Source of the DNA: Closterium sp. Naga37s-1
Lineage: Eukaryota; Streptophyta; Zygnematophyceae; Desmidiales; Closteriaceae
Direction of reading: 5' to 3'
Assembly (NCBI GenBank): GCA_947471745.1
Contig: CANJKZ010001109.1
Coordinates: forward strand, 744,001 to 808,000
DNA length: 64,000 nucleotides
The translations under genes were made by a program, and so were the position numbers. Shown here in pieces: positions 25,200-36,300 of this stretch; positions within the stretch are counted from its first letter, which is position 1; the number at the start of each line of letters is the position of its first letter. The notes under the pieces are model-generated. The model worked only from the letters and a program-made list of their open reading frames with translations. It did not search any database and was not told where the DNA came from.

Positions 25200-25293
25200 T
25201 GTCAGAATACTGAACGAGAATGAATGCATTGACCAGAAACTGAATACAAGTACTAACCCTAATTAGGTTGTACCCCTTATGGGCTACCCCACT
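25200..25293 (-). repeat. E6 partial 5' LTR
   Basis: 94 bp: the last two thirds of an LTR, from TAGTGGGGTAG to TTCTGACA. The beginning of the LTR is missing. Confidence 0.7.
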
Positions 25294-25539
25294 AGGGCCA
25301 AAAAGTTGCCCTGAATCCGCCAAACCTGACCCATTATGCGAGTCAACTCTAGAAGTTGTGCATGTCGGCACGGCACTGACTGACACACCTTCAATTCAAG
25401 CAACCTGCTCCCCTTCAACAGCACTTGACAGCTGACTGTTACTGGTGTAGTAGCGCACCTACTTTGCCTACCATCTACTTCACTAGCTACTCTAACTTCT
25501 CTAACTCTATTACACCCTAAGAGCCACGCTTCTTAGAAG
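25294..25539. other. Unassigned DNA
   Basis: No motif recognised. It separates E6 from the minisatellite end of the broken S41 gene. Confidence 0.4.
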
Positions 25540-26690
25540 ATGATTACCACCAGCGCCCCTTGCCCATCCGTCTCTTCCCCACCCGAGTCTTCCCCAACCC
25601 CCTCTTCCACACCCGCCTCTTCCCCACCCACCTCTTTCCCACCCGACTCTTCCCCACCCACCTCTTCCCCACCCACCTCTTCCCCACCCGCCTCTTCCCC
25701 ACCCACCTCTTCCCCACCCGCTTCCCCACCCGCTTCCCCACCCACCTCTTCCCCACCCGCCTCTTCCCCACCCGCTTCCCCACCCACCTCTTCCCCACCC
25801 GCCTCTTCCCCACCCGCCTCTTCCCCACCCGCCTCTTCCCCACCCGCTTCCCCACCCACCTCTTCCCCACCCGCCTCTTCCCCACCAGTTTCCCCACCCA
25901 CCTCTTCCCCACCCACCTCTTCCCCACCCGCTTCCCCACCCACCTCTTCCCCACCCGCCTCTTCCCCACCCGCCTCTTCCCCACCTGCCTCTTCCCCACC
26001 CGCCTCTTCCCCACCCGCCTCTTCCCCACCCGCCTCTTCCCCACCCGCCTCTTCCCCATCCGCCTCTTGACCCTGCGCCTCTTGACCCTGCGCCTCTTGC
26101 CCCTGCTCCCCTTGCACCTGCGCCTCTTGCCCCTGCTCCTCTTGCCCCTGCTCCTCTTGCCCCTGCGCCTCTTGCCCCTGCTCCTCTTGCCCCTCCTCCA
26201 CTTGCCCCTACTCCTCTTGCCCCTCCTCCTCTTGCCCCTGCTCCTCTTGCCCCTGCGCCTCTTGCCCCTGCGCTTCTTGCCCCTGCTCCTCTTGCCCCTG
26301 CGCCTCTTGCCCCTGCGCCTCTTGCCCCTGCGCCTCTTGCCCCTTCTCCACTTGCCCCTGCTCCTCTTGCCCTTGCGCCTCTTGCCCCTGCGCATCTTTC
26401 CCCTATACCACTTGCCCCTGCGCCTCTTGCCCCTGCTCCTCTTGCCCCTGCTCCTCTTACCCCTGCTCCTCTTGCCCCTGCTCCTCTTGCCCCTGCTCCT
26501 CTTGCACCTGCGCTTCTTGCCCTGCTCCTCTTGCCCCTGCGCCTCTTGCCCCTGCGCCTCTTGCCCCTGCTCCACTTGCCCCTGCTCCTCTTGCCCCTGC
26601 TCCTCTTGCCCTTGCTCCTCTTGCCCCTCTGCCTCTTGCCCCTCCGCCCCTTGCCCCTCCACTTGTTGCTCCTGCAACTGCCGCTGTGGC
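25540..26690 (-). repeat. 15-mer minisatellite in two blocks
   Basis: Two neighbouring arrays with the same 15 bp period: 25560-26066 built on CTCTTCCCCACCCGC and 26067-26690 on CTCTTGCCCCTGCGC. On the minus strand the right block reads (EEQGQ/EAQGQ)n. After a one-base-short unit near 26520 the open frame continues as basic KRSRGKR and then VGKRR repeats to 25544; another frame reads EEAGGEEAGG. It is continuous with the Q/E-rich segment of the broken S41 paralogue at 26680-26850, which looks like its seed. Whether it is translated is unknown. Confidence 0.85.
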
Positions 26691-27055
26691 TGCTGCTGGC
26701 GCCTGTAGGGCTGCTGGTGTTGCCTGTACTGGAGTCGTCTCCTCAACACATCACCCTGGAACACAGGAAGTGCCTCACGCAACTCCCTCTCTCTGTCGCC
26801 GCCGCCGTTGCCGCCGCTGCTGCTGCTGCTTGCCGCAATCAGACTGTTGATCGCGTTGAACGTGTCCACGTGGGCGTCCACCAGCCGTTCGTATTCGCCC
26901 CGCTCGACGCGCTGCAAAATGGCCGTCAGCTCCGCGACGATGTCGACGCTGCTGGGAAGGTTCGTCTGGTCTGGCGAGTCAATGGCAGTGTCCTTGGACA
27001 CGTAGTGGTTGTTGACTCCGTTGACCACCGACCGAAGGTCTTCCACGTCACTCTC
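26680..27055 (-). pseudogene. Broken S41 protease paralogue: exon 2 fused to a later exon piece
   Basis: Residues from SDVEDLRSVVNGVNNHYV to DTFNAIN match exon 2 of the gene at 47292-50975 nearly residue for residue. The match stops just before the NDGH catalytic stretch and jumps to a serine/glycine then Q-rich segment (RRRLQYRQHQQPYRRQQQ) matching that gene's exon 5. Exons 3 and 4 and the catalytic exon are missing. The splice acceptor before exon 2, CAG in the other gene (50498-50496), is CAA here (about 27059-27057). This host gene copy cannot make an active protease. Confidence 0.82.
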
Positions 27056-27164
27056 ATTGCTCAAAGTCAAAGAGAGTAATTGCGCAAAGACCGAAAAGCT
27101 TGCTAAAGAATTTGGTAAATGGTTTCCATAAGGTCAAAAGCGTCTTGTTAACACGGCGCGTTAC

Positions 27165-27303
27165 CTGATTTTGAAGTTTCGCAAGCAGTCGCGAACTGTA
27201 GAGGGCTTCGCAACGTTCTAGCTCGCTGCATTCGTGACGATTTCCTGACTCCACAGCGTGAACGGGTCCGCGTCACCGCTCTGCATCACGCTCGCTGCCC
27301 CTG
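27165..27303 (-). pseudogene. Broken S41 paralogue: 3' part of exon 1
   Basis: It reads ASVMQSGDADPFTLWSQEIV and ends KPSTVRDCLRNFKI before a GTAACG donor at 27164, as in the other gene. In-frame TAG follows NAAS where the paralogue has a tryptophan codon, with two codons lost just before. Exon 1 is split here from its 5' part by E7. Confidence 0.82.
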
Positions 27304-27437
27304 TGTCAGAATTAACGAACAAGAATGAATGCATTGAACAGAAAGTTGGGTACAAGTACTAACCCAAATTGGGTTGTACCCCTTATGGGCTACCCCACTA
27401 TAGCCTACACAAATGTAAGCACTATAACATTCTGACA
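27304..27437 (-). repeat. E7 3' LTR
   Basis: 134 bp, TGTCA...TGACA on the + strand; the polypurine block cccccat follows at about 27440. Confidence 0.88.
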
Positions 27438-27633
27438 CACCCCCATAGGCAAAGTGGGGGAGAACAAGTGGTCACAAGACCATTCAAGAAAGCAAAGCAA
27501 GCTCAGGGTGGATCACAAAGTCACCACACAGTTCGAGCACAAGCAAAGGGCCACAAGGCCAGTTCACATGCTGAGTTATATAAAACAGAACAAACAATAC
27601 AGTGATCATACCCTAGCAAGTGTAAGTATGCAG

Positions 27634-27664
<31 letters not shown>

Positions 27665-30600
27665 GATCACAGTACAAGCAAAGTCATGCAGTGAGCAAGT
27701 GAGGCAAAGTAGGCACAAGGCCTAACACAGTAGAGAAGCGCTGATGATCACAAGGCAGAAGTGCCTTGGTGAATACAGTATATCAGCAGTGTTGGCCCTA
27801 GTAGCCACGTACGCAAGACGAAGCTGGCCACGCAGCTGCAACTCTCGAGCAAGGAAGTATCGCAGAGCGACGTGCTTCGTTCTGTGCTCCAGTCTGTGCT
27901 CCTGACACAAGGCAATCATGGCCTTGTTGTCTACGTACAGAACTGGAGGCGAACGAGGCTGCTCTCCCAAGTTAGTCAGCAAGTAGGTGAGCCAGCGTAG
28001 CTCATGTGCAGCCATGGCTCCTGCGTAGTTCTCAGCCTCACAATTGGAACTGAGAACCGAAGACGAGCGGGTAGACCGCCAGGAAACAGAGCCGGAACCC
28101 AGGCTGAGGGTGTAACCCTGTGACGACCGCTGCGTAGCTGAGTCGTCAACCCAAGAAGCGTCTGCGTGACCAGTGAGGACAACTGAATACCGTCCTCCAA
28201 GCACGAGCCCCATGCCCGATGTACTGCACAAGTAACGCAGTACCCTCTTCGCAGCATCCAAGTGCATCTTTCGGTGCCTACCGGGAGCCACGTAGCAAGC
28301 CACAGGCTAAGAGGGTACGCGAGGTCAGGTCGTGTGCATGTCATCAGGTACATGAGGCAACCCACAAGCTATGGGTGCGGACCACTCGGCTCTACGGACT
28401 CGTCCGAAGGTGGAGCTGAGAGCGAGTGGCTGGTAGACAGAGGAGTGGGCTGTGGCGAGGAGAACTGGAAGCCAAAGCGCTGAAGGACCTGGTGCACCAT
28501 GTGTGACTGAGTCAGGGTGATGATGCACTGTGCTCTGTCCCGGTTGATCTGCAAGCCAAGATAGTTGCGCAGCCCACCCAGGTCAGTGCAGGTGTGTCTC
28601 TTCTGCAGCTCGGACTTCACAAGGGTCAGTGCCTTAGTGTCAGCAGTGGCAAAGACGCGGTCGTCGACGTACACGAGGACGTAGAACGGCGGCAGCGAGG
28701 TGTCGGTGCATAGAAATATCGATGGGTCAGCAGTAGCAGGAGCAAACCCAAGAGCCGCAAGTGTAGTCCTCAGTGTGCCGTGCCACTTGCGAGGCACCTG
28801 GCGGAGACCGTAGACTGGCCGCCGGAGGCTCCACTGAGTACCTGCAGGAAACGACTCAGTGAAGCCAGGTGGGCGGCGTAGCCAGATCTCCTCGTGCAGG
28901 CTGCCCTGCAGGAAAGGTGTGCTGAAGTCCAGAGAGTGCAACTCGTAGTCACGCTGAGCAGCGACGTGCAGCAACACCCGAAGAGTGGTCATCTTTGGGG
29001 TGGGGGAGAAGGTCTGGAAGTAGTCAACCCCCTGTCGCTGACTGAAGCCTCGAGCAACGTAACGTGCCTTGAAGGCAGGCGGAGAACCCGGCGGCCGCTT
29101 CACCCTGAAAATCCACATGCCATCGACTATGTTCGCCCCAGGTGGGGGAACCTCGTCGACGTAGGTGCCTGTGGACTTCCAGGATGCCATCTCGGCATCC
29201 ATGGCTGCCTGCCACTAGGAGGAGTAAGGACCTGTAATCGCCTCTGCGTAAGAGCGCGGGGTCGGGATGTTTGGTGCATCCGGGTCTCCCTCAGGGGCAA
29301 GCAGCATGGAAGCGAAACGAGGTACAGCAACTGCAAGACACTCAAAGTCCTCCTGCCTGTCCTCAAGAACGTCCGTGCCAAGAGCACACTCACCCCTGAC
29401 GGACGGATGACTGGCAGACGTAGACTCAGCAACAAGAGCGGTGGCGTAGTCTAGACGGCAGGCAGCAGCAAATTCAAGCAGCTCAGCAACGAGAGCAGAC
29501 GCAGCAGCAGACTCAAAAGAAGGGTCAGTGACAGCAGTGGCGAGAAGACGAGAGACAGTGGGACTGGCAGCACGAGCGCGGTCAGACTCAGGGTCAGGGA
29601 CCTCAGGAAGAGAGGACTCAAGAGGAGCAGGCAGAGGAACACGCAGTGGAACAGAGGAAGGACGGAGTGCCATAGCGTACGTGCCAGGGAAAGGAGGAGG
29701 ACGCGAACGGGAAATGCGACGAGCAGTGCGAACAGGCGAGACAGGACGAGACGCAGGCTCACGACGCTCTGTAAGACCGCTGGACTGCTCAGTGTAAGGA
29801 GAAGGAGCAGGCAGTGGGGAGGGTGACAGTAACGGTGGCTGCGACTGGTCAGGCGGTGGACACAGGAGGGGAGGAGTAAGGCTAGTAGAAGACGGGACAC
29901 CAAGAACCTGCTGAAGTAGGGGAACGAAGTACTCTCGCCGCCGCACAGTGCCTCCAGCACCTCCAGCTCCAGGGTCAACAGCTCCAGCTCCTGCAGCTCG
30001 AGCGCCTCCCGCGCCAGTGCCTCCAACTCCAGCTCCTCCAGCTCCAGCGCCTCCAGCGCCAGCGCCACCAGCGCAAGAGCCTCGAGCTCCAGCAGCTCCA
30101 GGCTCCGTAGGGTCTCCAGCTCCAGCACCCCCAACACCACCAGTCCGGGCAGCTCCTGCACCCCTGGTACGAGCACCTCCAGGACCAGCACCCCCAATAG
30201 TAACTCCAGCACCTCCAGCTTCAGCGTCTCCAGCTCCTCCAGCTCCAGTAGCTCCACTCCAAAGGCGTGCGCGCCAAACAAGCCACTCACGCAGCTGCTG
30301 CGAAGACAGACGCGGCGAAGGACTAGCAGGACCTACAGACGAAGCAACACCCCGAGGCTCAGCACCCCCAGACTCCGCACCCTCCGACTCAGCACCCCCA
30401 GGCTCAACACCCTTAGGCTCAGCACCCCCAGGCTCCTCACCCCCAGGCTCAGCACCCCCTGACCCAGCACCCTCAGACTCCGCACCCCCCGGCTCCGCAC
30501 CCCCAGACGCAGCACCCCCAGACGCAGCACCTCGAGCAGCACCTGAGCCGACAGCTACCTCGACAAGCGCAGTACCAGGGAGAGGGTCTACCTGAGACAC

Positions 30601-33107
30601 ACCTGAGGGAGCAGGACCCTGGGGCGGGAGGGGGTCTACCGGAGGGGGGCCGGGAGCAAGGAAGAGCGGCGGGGGCGGGGGAGGGGCAGAGCGGTAGGGG
30701 AAGAGACGGTAAAAGGGAACCGACTCGTCAAACGTGACGTCTTGAGAAGGGAGGACACGGGGCGAGGTGGGGTAGTAAAACTGCCAGCCAGGCGCATCAG
30801 GGACAAAGCCAAGGAAGACGCAGGGGATAGCACGGGCGGAGAGCTTGTCCGCGGACGTATCGCGAACAAAGGCACGAGAACCCTAGACCCGGAACACCGA
30901 CGCATCGCCAACCTCCCCCGTCCAACACAGTGTGGGCGAGGTCTCCGGTAAGGAGACACGGGGCCAGAGGTTGAGCTGATGCGCAGCGTACTGGACCGCA
31001 AACGGCCACAGAAAATGGGGAGCAGCCGCATGGATCATGGAGGTACGAGCGACCTCCATGACTAAGCCAATGCGGCGCTCAACAATCCCATTTTGCTGAG
31101 GGGAGTCCGGAAGCGTGAACGACTGGAGAATTCCCTCCCCACGACAAAAGTCCCGCAAGAGGTCGGAGGAGAACTCACCACCTCGGTCAGAGTGCAGACG
31201 CAGGACATGAAGGTCCTGGCCGAACCGCTTGCGGAGCTGAAGACGGGCTGTGCGGATCCAAGGGATCAAGACATCAACGACCTCACCCTTGCTACGCAAG
31301 GGGAAGACCGTGGTGTACCGCGTGTAGTCGTCAACTACCAGCAGAAAGTAGCGCTCGCGGCCCTGTCCACTGACTCGGGCTGGGCCCCACATGTCCATGT
31401 GGAGAGTCTGCAGGGGAGCAGTCGTCGCGGGAAACGAGGAGGAGTGAGGAGCGGCGCGCTGCCGCCCCTCAACGCAAGGAAGGCAGTGCGGGGCAGGTGA
31501 GGGCGGGAGGGGAGGCAGTGAGCCGGACAGAACCGCCGGACACGGGAGGACAGTGGAGGAACGGGCCACGACCGGGCCCCCGGAGGGGTCAGCCAGTCTG
31601 ATCGGGACAGGTGCAGGGAGAGGAGTGAGGGTGGTGCTGTCACGAAAGAAACAGCGCGAGGCGCCTGAGTCCAACGTGAAGGTGTGCAAGGCCTCAGCAG
31701 GCGCAGTACCAGGGAGAGTACGAGACTCACTAGCAACTAGAGCAGCAGCCGCTATACCTGGGTCAGGTGGCACACACCGGTAACAGTCACCCTCAGCACT
31801 AGCAGACAAAGCATACATAGCAGAGAGAATGACATCAAAGTCTAGGTCAAAGATAGCAACTCCAGACCTAAGTAGATATGCCCAGCAAGGGAGCTCGACC
31901 TCGTCACCAAACTCAGCACGCCAAGCGTCGTCGAGGCGGGAGAAGCAGCGGTGCTGAGTGTGAAGCCTCCCGCATGTCTGACCAGCACGGTCACCCGTGC
32001 GAATGACATATGGGCAGCTATCACTACCCCCAGACGTCCCACGCCTAAACAACCACTCACGAAGCTTCTAGGGCGACTGGGTCTCGCTCCGACGCTGCTG
32101 CTGCTACCGCTGGCCACCTCCAGAACCTCCACGTCGAGCGCCAGTCCTACCGCCACCAGTCCCACCGCCGCCACGACCGCCACTCCCACCGCTGCCTCCA
32201 CCGCCGCCACCAACACCCCCACTCCCGCCACCACTCCCACCGCTTCCACCACCTCCACTGCCTCCACTACCTCCACTGCTGCCCCCACCACCACTCGCGC
32301 TGCCCCCTCCACCACCCTTGCTACCCTTGCCCTTGCCGCTGCGGCACTTCGCACTAGCAGAAGCAGCTCCGACGTCCTCAGCACCAGGGACGTCTACAGC
32401 AGCGGCAGAGGCATAGGAGGGGGCAAGGGGGGAGGGGGAGCACCCCTCAAAGAAGGGCGTGCGCGGAGTGCTACGAGCAGCACCTACAACATCTGCACTA
32501 GTCTCAGCTGCGAGGAGGTGCTGCTCGAGTAGGTCAATAGTGAGGGAGGTGGGGTCAAGTGAGAGAAAGTGGTCTCTGACAAAGCGAAGAGAGTCAGGGA
32601 GGCGAGTGACTATGAAGTAGAGGGTGATGAACATCGGGGGCTGGTTCGTGTCAAGGAACTCAGCAGGGACGGTAGCGCGGTAGCGAGCGTCACTAGTGCG
32701 CAGGTGGGAAACAAGGTCCTCTACCATGGGAAAGGCTGACAGCTTTGGGAACAGGTAGGGCAGAAGCAGGCGGCCTAGAGCAGCAGTGGCAGGCGAGGAG
32801 TAGCGAGTGACGACAGCGTCGTACAGTGCCTGTGCTGTCCTGTGCTGTCCGAAGTGAGCGCATTCGGCTAACGGCAGGTGGTTGCGAATGGCCAAGCGGG
32901 CAGCAGCGTCGCGAGTAATCCACTGTGAGCGAGTCACACTGTCAGCTGTGGTGGGAGGGGCAGGAGTGGCACCTGACGCAAGGTCAAACAGCGAAACACT
33001 GTCCTTAGAATCGCTGTAGGTCGTCGAGCCACGTGTCAAACTGAACCGGTCTTCCCTCATGATCGAACGCGAGAACCCTAAGCGAAGCCATAGTGGCGCA
33101 GTACGCA

Positions 33108-34330
33108 GGATCAGCAGTAGCAGTAGCAGCAGTAACGGTAGCAGTAGTAGCAGCAGTAGCAGTAGCAGCAGTAGCAGTAGCAGCAGTAGCAGGGGCCGAG
33201 GGGCCAAGGGGCCAAGGGGCCGAGGGGTCTGGGGCCGAGGGGCTGAGTGGCCTAGGGGCCGAGGGGCCAAGTATGAAGGGGGCCGAGGGGCCGAGTACGA
33301 AGGGGCCTAGGGGCCGAGGGGCCAAGGGGCCGATGGGCCTGGGGCCTAGGGGCCGAGGGGCCGAGGTCGAAGGGGTCGAGGGGCCGAGGGGCCTAGGGGC
33401 CGAGTACGAAGGGGCCGAGGGGCCGAGGGGCCGAGGGGGCCGAGGGGCCGAGTACGAAGGGGGGGCCGAGGGGCGGAGGGGCCGAGTACGAAGGGGCCTA
33501 GGGGCCGAGGGGCCAAGGGGCCTAGGGGCCAAAGGGCTGAGGGGCCGAGGGGCCTAGGGGCCGAGTACGAAGGGGGGGGCCGAGGGGCCGAGGGGCCTAG
33601 GGGCCGAGTACGAAGGGGGGGGCGAGGGGCCGAGGGGCCTAGGGGCCGAGGGGCCGAGGGGCCGAGTACGAAAGGGCCTAGGGGCCGAGGGGCCAAGGGG
33701 CCGAGGGGCTGAGGCCTAGGGGCCGAGGGGCCGAGGGGCCGAGGTCGAAGGGGCCGAGAGGCCGAGGGGCCTAGGGGCCTAGTACGAAGGGGCCGAGGGG
33801 CCGAGGGAGGGTCGGGCCGCGGGGCCTAGGCTAGGGGCGACGTGGGGCCGCGGGGCCTAGGCTAGGGGTGACGGGGCGACGGGCCGCGGAGCCTGGGGGG
33901 GCCGAGGGGCCTAGGCTAGGGGCGACGGGGCGACGGGTCGCAACGGGCGACAGGGCGTGACGGGCGACGGGTGTCGCGAGGCTAGGGGCGACGGGTCGAT
34001 GGGCCGCGGGGCCTGGGCCTACGCTAGGGGCGACAGGTCGCGAGGGGCCGAGGGGCCGAGGCTAGGGGCGACGGGCGACGCCAAGGGGCGACGGGCCTAC
34101 GCTAGGGGCGACGGGTCGCGAGGGGCCGTGGGGCCGAGGCTAGGGGCGACGGGCGACAGGGGTCGCGACGGGCGACGGGCGATTGGGGGGGGGGGCTAGG
34201 GGCGACGCCTAGGGGCGACGGGCCTAGGGGTGTCGGGCCGGGCTAGAGGTGGCGACGAGCCGGGGCCTAGGGGCGACGGGCGCGAGGCTACGGGCCGGGG
34301 CCTAGGGTCGAGAGTGGCTAGCAGGGCAGC
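33108..34330. repeat. E7 leader: microsatellite plus GGGGCCGAG and GGGGCGACGG arrays
   Basis: Three sub-blocks: an AGC/AGT trinucleotide run (33108-33190), a 9-10-mer array on GGGGCCGAG with scattered TACGAAG variants (33190-33800), and a GGGGCGACGG array (33800-34320). It lies between gag and the primer site. Confidence 0.85.
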
Positions 34331-34371
34331 AGGTGGTGGGCCAAAATAAAAACGGTCCTAGGAAGGGACCT

Positions 34372-34383
34372 GCTCTGAAACCA
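34372..34383 (-). other. E7 primer-binding site
   Basis: TGGTTTCAGAGC next to the 5' LTR; one base from the copia tRNA-iMet consensus. Confidence 0.8.
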
Positions 34384-34515
34384 TGTCAGAAAGAATGAAC
34401 GAGAATGAATGAACTAGCAAAGAGTTGGGTACAAGTACTAACCCTAATTGGGTTGTACCCCTTATGGGCTACCCCACTATAGCCTACACAATATAAGCTA
34501 TATAACATTTTGACA
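34384..34515 (-). repeat. E7 5' LTR
   Basis: 132 bp, TGTCA...TGACA on the + strand; pairs with 27304-27437. Confidence 0.88.
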
Positions 34516-34709
34516 CACTCTGCACCGCTCGTTCCCGATCCAACGGTAACATCAGCAGCTCTCGGTAGAGAAGCTTCAGTATCAGCACTGAGAGAGGCTG
34601 CTGTGGAATCGTCTACGAGAAGTCGACCGACGAAGGCAGGTCGGAAATGAATCATGAAGAGAACGACGGCTAGAAAGCCCACCCGCGCGAGGGATCCCTG
34701 TAAACCCAT
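34516..34709 (-). pseudogene. Broken S41 paralogue: 5' part of exon 1 with signal peptide
   Basis: The ATG at 34709 opens a hydrophobic signal peptide (FLAVVLFMIHFRPAFV) followed by a serine/alanine-rich stretch and SGTSGAE. It matches the start of the gene at 50975 in length and pattern. E7 follows within this exon. The region upstream is also shared with the other gene. Confidence 0.8.
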
Positions 34710-34985
34710 GGCTTGGGCAACAAGGGACGACTCTAAAAGGCAGGAGGAGCTTCTGATGCTTGCGGCTGAAGTTGTGAGTTAGTGAGTGAATCAGCTCACT
34801 CGCCTTTGCACCCTCACAACAATATTGCTGCTGCTATGTTGCACTTTCTGTTTTGTTCATATATTCCACGCTTATTCCAAGCACTCCTTGCGAGCTCGTA
34901 TTGCTGGCTGAGTATGTTGTTTGAACGAACGTTTCACTCACGCGCTCCGACGCTAAATCCGAGCCGCACTTCTCAAGGCGGTCGA
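34710..34985 (-). promoter_or_regulatory. Upstream region shared by the two S41 genes
   Basis: About 280 bp align by eye with 50976-51247. Shared words include gtgaatcagct, ctcgcctttg and cgcgctccgacgct. Similarity stops near 34985. It probably contains the promoter and 5' leader; no TATA box could be assigned with confidence. Confidence 0.5.
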
Positions 34986-35302
34986 TTCGAACTGTGCATT
35001 TGGATAAGGGACATCGCGAAAAAGGGGAGTGCGAAAAGTAACGTAAAAGTTACTATGCTGCAACTTTCCATAGATTTTTTTTACGCCAAAAAAAAGTCAA
35101 GGCTCTAAATCTGTGTACCGAACGTGACTTGCGAAGCAACGTTTCCGTCATTCTTCCGACACTAACTGTACACATTGACGCAGATGACTTGGTATACAGT
35201 AAAGCAACTTACCCGTCAATTTTGAGCAACCTCTGCGAAAGTGTCACAACAACGCCACGTGGCGTACGATGTGCTCGAGTTGAAACTCGAAAACGTTGAC
35301 AA
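34986..35302. other. Unassigned AT-rich DNA
   Basis: No gene or repeat recognised; it lies between the S41 upstream region and the decamer array. Confidence 0.35.
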
Positions 35303-35735
35303 GGCCCCGTTTACGGCCCCGTTTAAGGCCCCGTAAGGCCCCGTAAGGCCCTGTTTACGGCCCCGTTTAATGCCCCGTAAGGCCCCGTAAGGCCCCGTAA
35401 GGCCCCGTTTAAGGCCCCGTAAGCCCCGTAAGGCCCCGTCAGGCCCCGTAAGGCCCCGTTTACGGCCCCGTGAGGCCCCGTAAGGCCCCGTCAGGCCCCG
35501 TTTAAGGCCCCGTAAGGCCCCGTAAGGCCCCGTCAGGCCCCGTTTAAGGCCCCGTTAGGCCCCGTAAGGCCCCGTAAGGCCCCGTAAGGCCCCGTAAGGC
35601 CCCGTCAGGCCCCGTCAGGCCCCGTTTGCGGCCCCGTCAGGCCCCGTAAGGCCCTGTCAGGCCCCGTTAGAGGCCCCGTATGGACCCGTCAGGCCCCGTT
35701 ATCGGCCCCGTCAGGCCCCGTCAGGCCCAGTAAGG
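35303..35735. repeat. Decamer array GGCCCCGTAA
   Basis: About 40 units of GGCCCCGTAA with variants GGCCCCGTCA, GGCCCCGTTT and occasional length changes. It abuts the E8 leader, but its word differs sharply, so it may be an independent satellite or the outer part of the leader. Confidence 0.85.
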
Positions 35736-36190
35736 CCCCGTCCGGCCCTGCCCCGGCCCTACCCCAACCTGTCGCGGCCCTGCTGCGGCCCTGTCGCAGC
35801 TCTGCCCCGGCCCTGCTCCTGCACTGCCGCGGCCCGGCCCTGGCCCTGCCCCGGACCTGTCGCGGCCTCGCCCCGGCCCTGTCCCGGCCCTGCTCCGACC
35901 CTGCCCCGGCCCTGCCCCGGCCCTGCCCCGGTACTGCCCCGGCCCTGCCCCCTGCCCCGGCCCTGCTCCGGCCCTGCCCCGGCCCTGCCCCTGCACTGCC
36001 CCGGCCCTGCCCCCCCTGCCCCGGCCCTGCTCCGACCCTGCCCCGGCCCTGCCCCGGCTCTGCCCCGGCCCTGCCCCGGCCCTGCCCCGGCCCTGCTCCT
36101 GAACTGTCGCGGCCCTGCCCCAACCCGGCCCCGGATCCTTTGCGGCCCGGCCCCGGCCCTACCCCGGCCCTGCCCCAACCTCTCCCCTGG
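35736..36190. repeat. E8 leader: CGGCCCTGCCC array
   Basis: 11-12-mer units CGGCCCTGCCC, some with CTGTCGCGG variants, ending about 110 bp before the gag ATG. Confidence 0.85.
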
Positions 36191-36300
36191 TAAGAGCGCC
36201 GCGCTGCCGAGCCACACCGCCCTGCCGAGCCGCTCCGCCCTGCCTAGCCTGCTTAGCCGAGTTGCACTGCTGTTGCTGCTAGCCTGTTGCTTCTCCTGTC

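Larger units (their letters stand above)
18679..25293 (-). mobile_element. E6: decayed copia element with partial LTRs
   Basis: Minus-strand main-family copy. Partial 3' LTR 18679-18725, 3' block 18726-18990, RNase H and part of RT 19030-19960 (an internal piece is missing), spacer with alanine/proline/glutamate repeats 20550-21600, integrase about 21700-22680, protease about 22860-23080 (FILDLGTSRSFF), glycine-rich gag 23450-24494, GC-rich leader 24500-25187, primer site 25188-25199, partial 5' LTR 25200-25293. It is heavily broken, with around eight to ten interruptions, and is among the oldest full-span copies here. The outer parts of both LTRs are absent (see findings). Confidence 0.85.
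27304..34515 (-). mobile_element. E7: full-span copia element inside S41 paralogue exon 1
   Basis: 7,212 bp with both LTRs. From the 3' side: LTR 27304-27437, 3' block 27438-27721, RNase H 27722-28300, RT 28400-29205 (VYVDDRVF), alanine/glycine/glutamate spacer 29450-30640, integrase 30880-31480, protease about 31600-31720 (LDSGASRCFF), glycine-rich gag 31800-33091 (MASLRVLAFDHEG), GC-rich leader 33108-34330, primer site 34372-34383, LTR 34384-34515. Flanking ccctg (27299-27303) and ctctg (34518-34522) look like a 5 bp target repeat with one difference and two extra bases by the LTR. It is broken at about five places. The LTRs differ at roughly one site in eight by eye, an old insertion. Confidence 0.9.

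Noticed and set aside
25533-27079. Several 180-500 aa frames rich in KRSRGKR, EEQGQ or LLPLLLLPL
   Set aside because: They are different readings of one 15 bp minisatellite. Only the part from 26680 up shows real similarity to a gene.
35303-36190. Regular short repeats that could be mistaken for a CRISPR array
   Set aside because: Units of 10-12 bp have no unique spacers between them, and the genome is eukaryotic.
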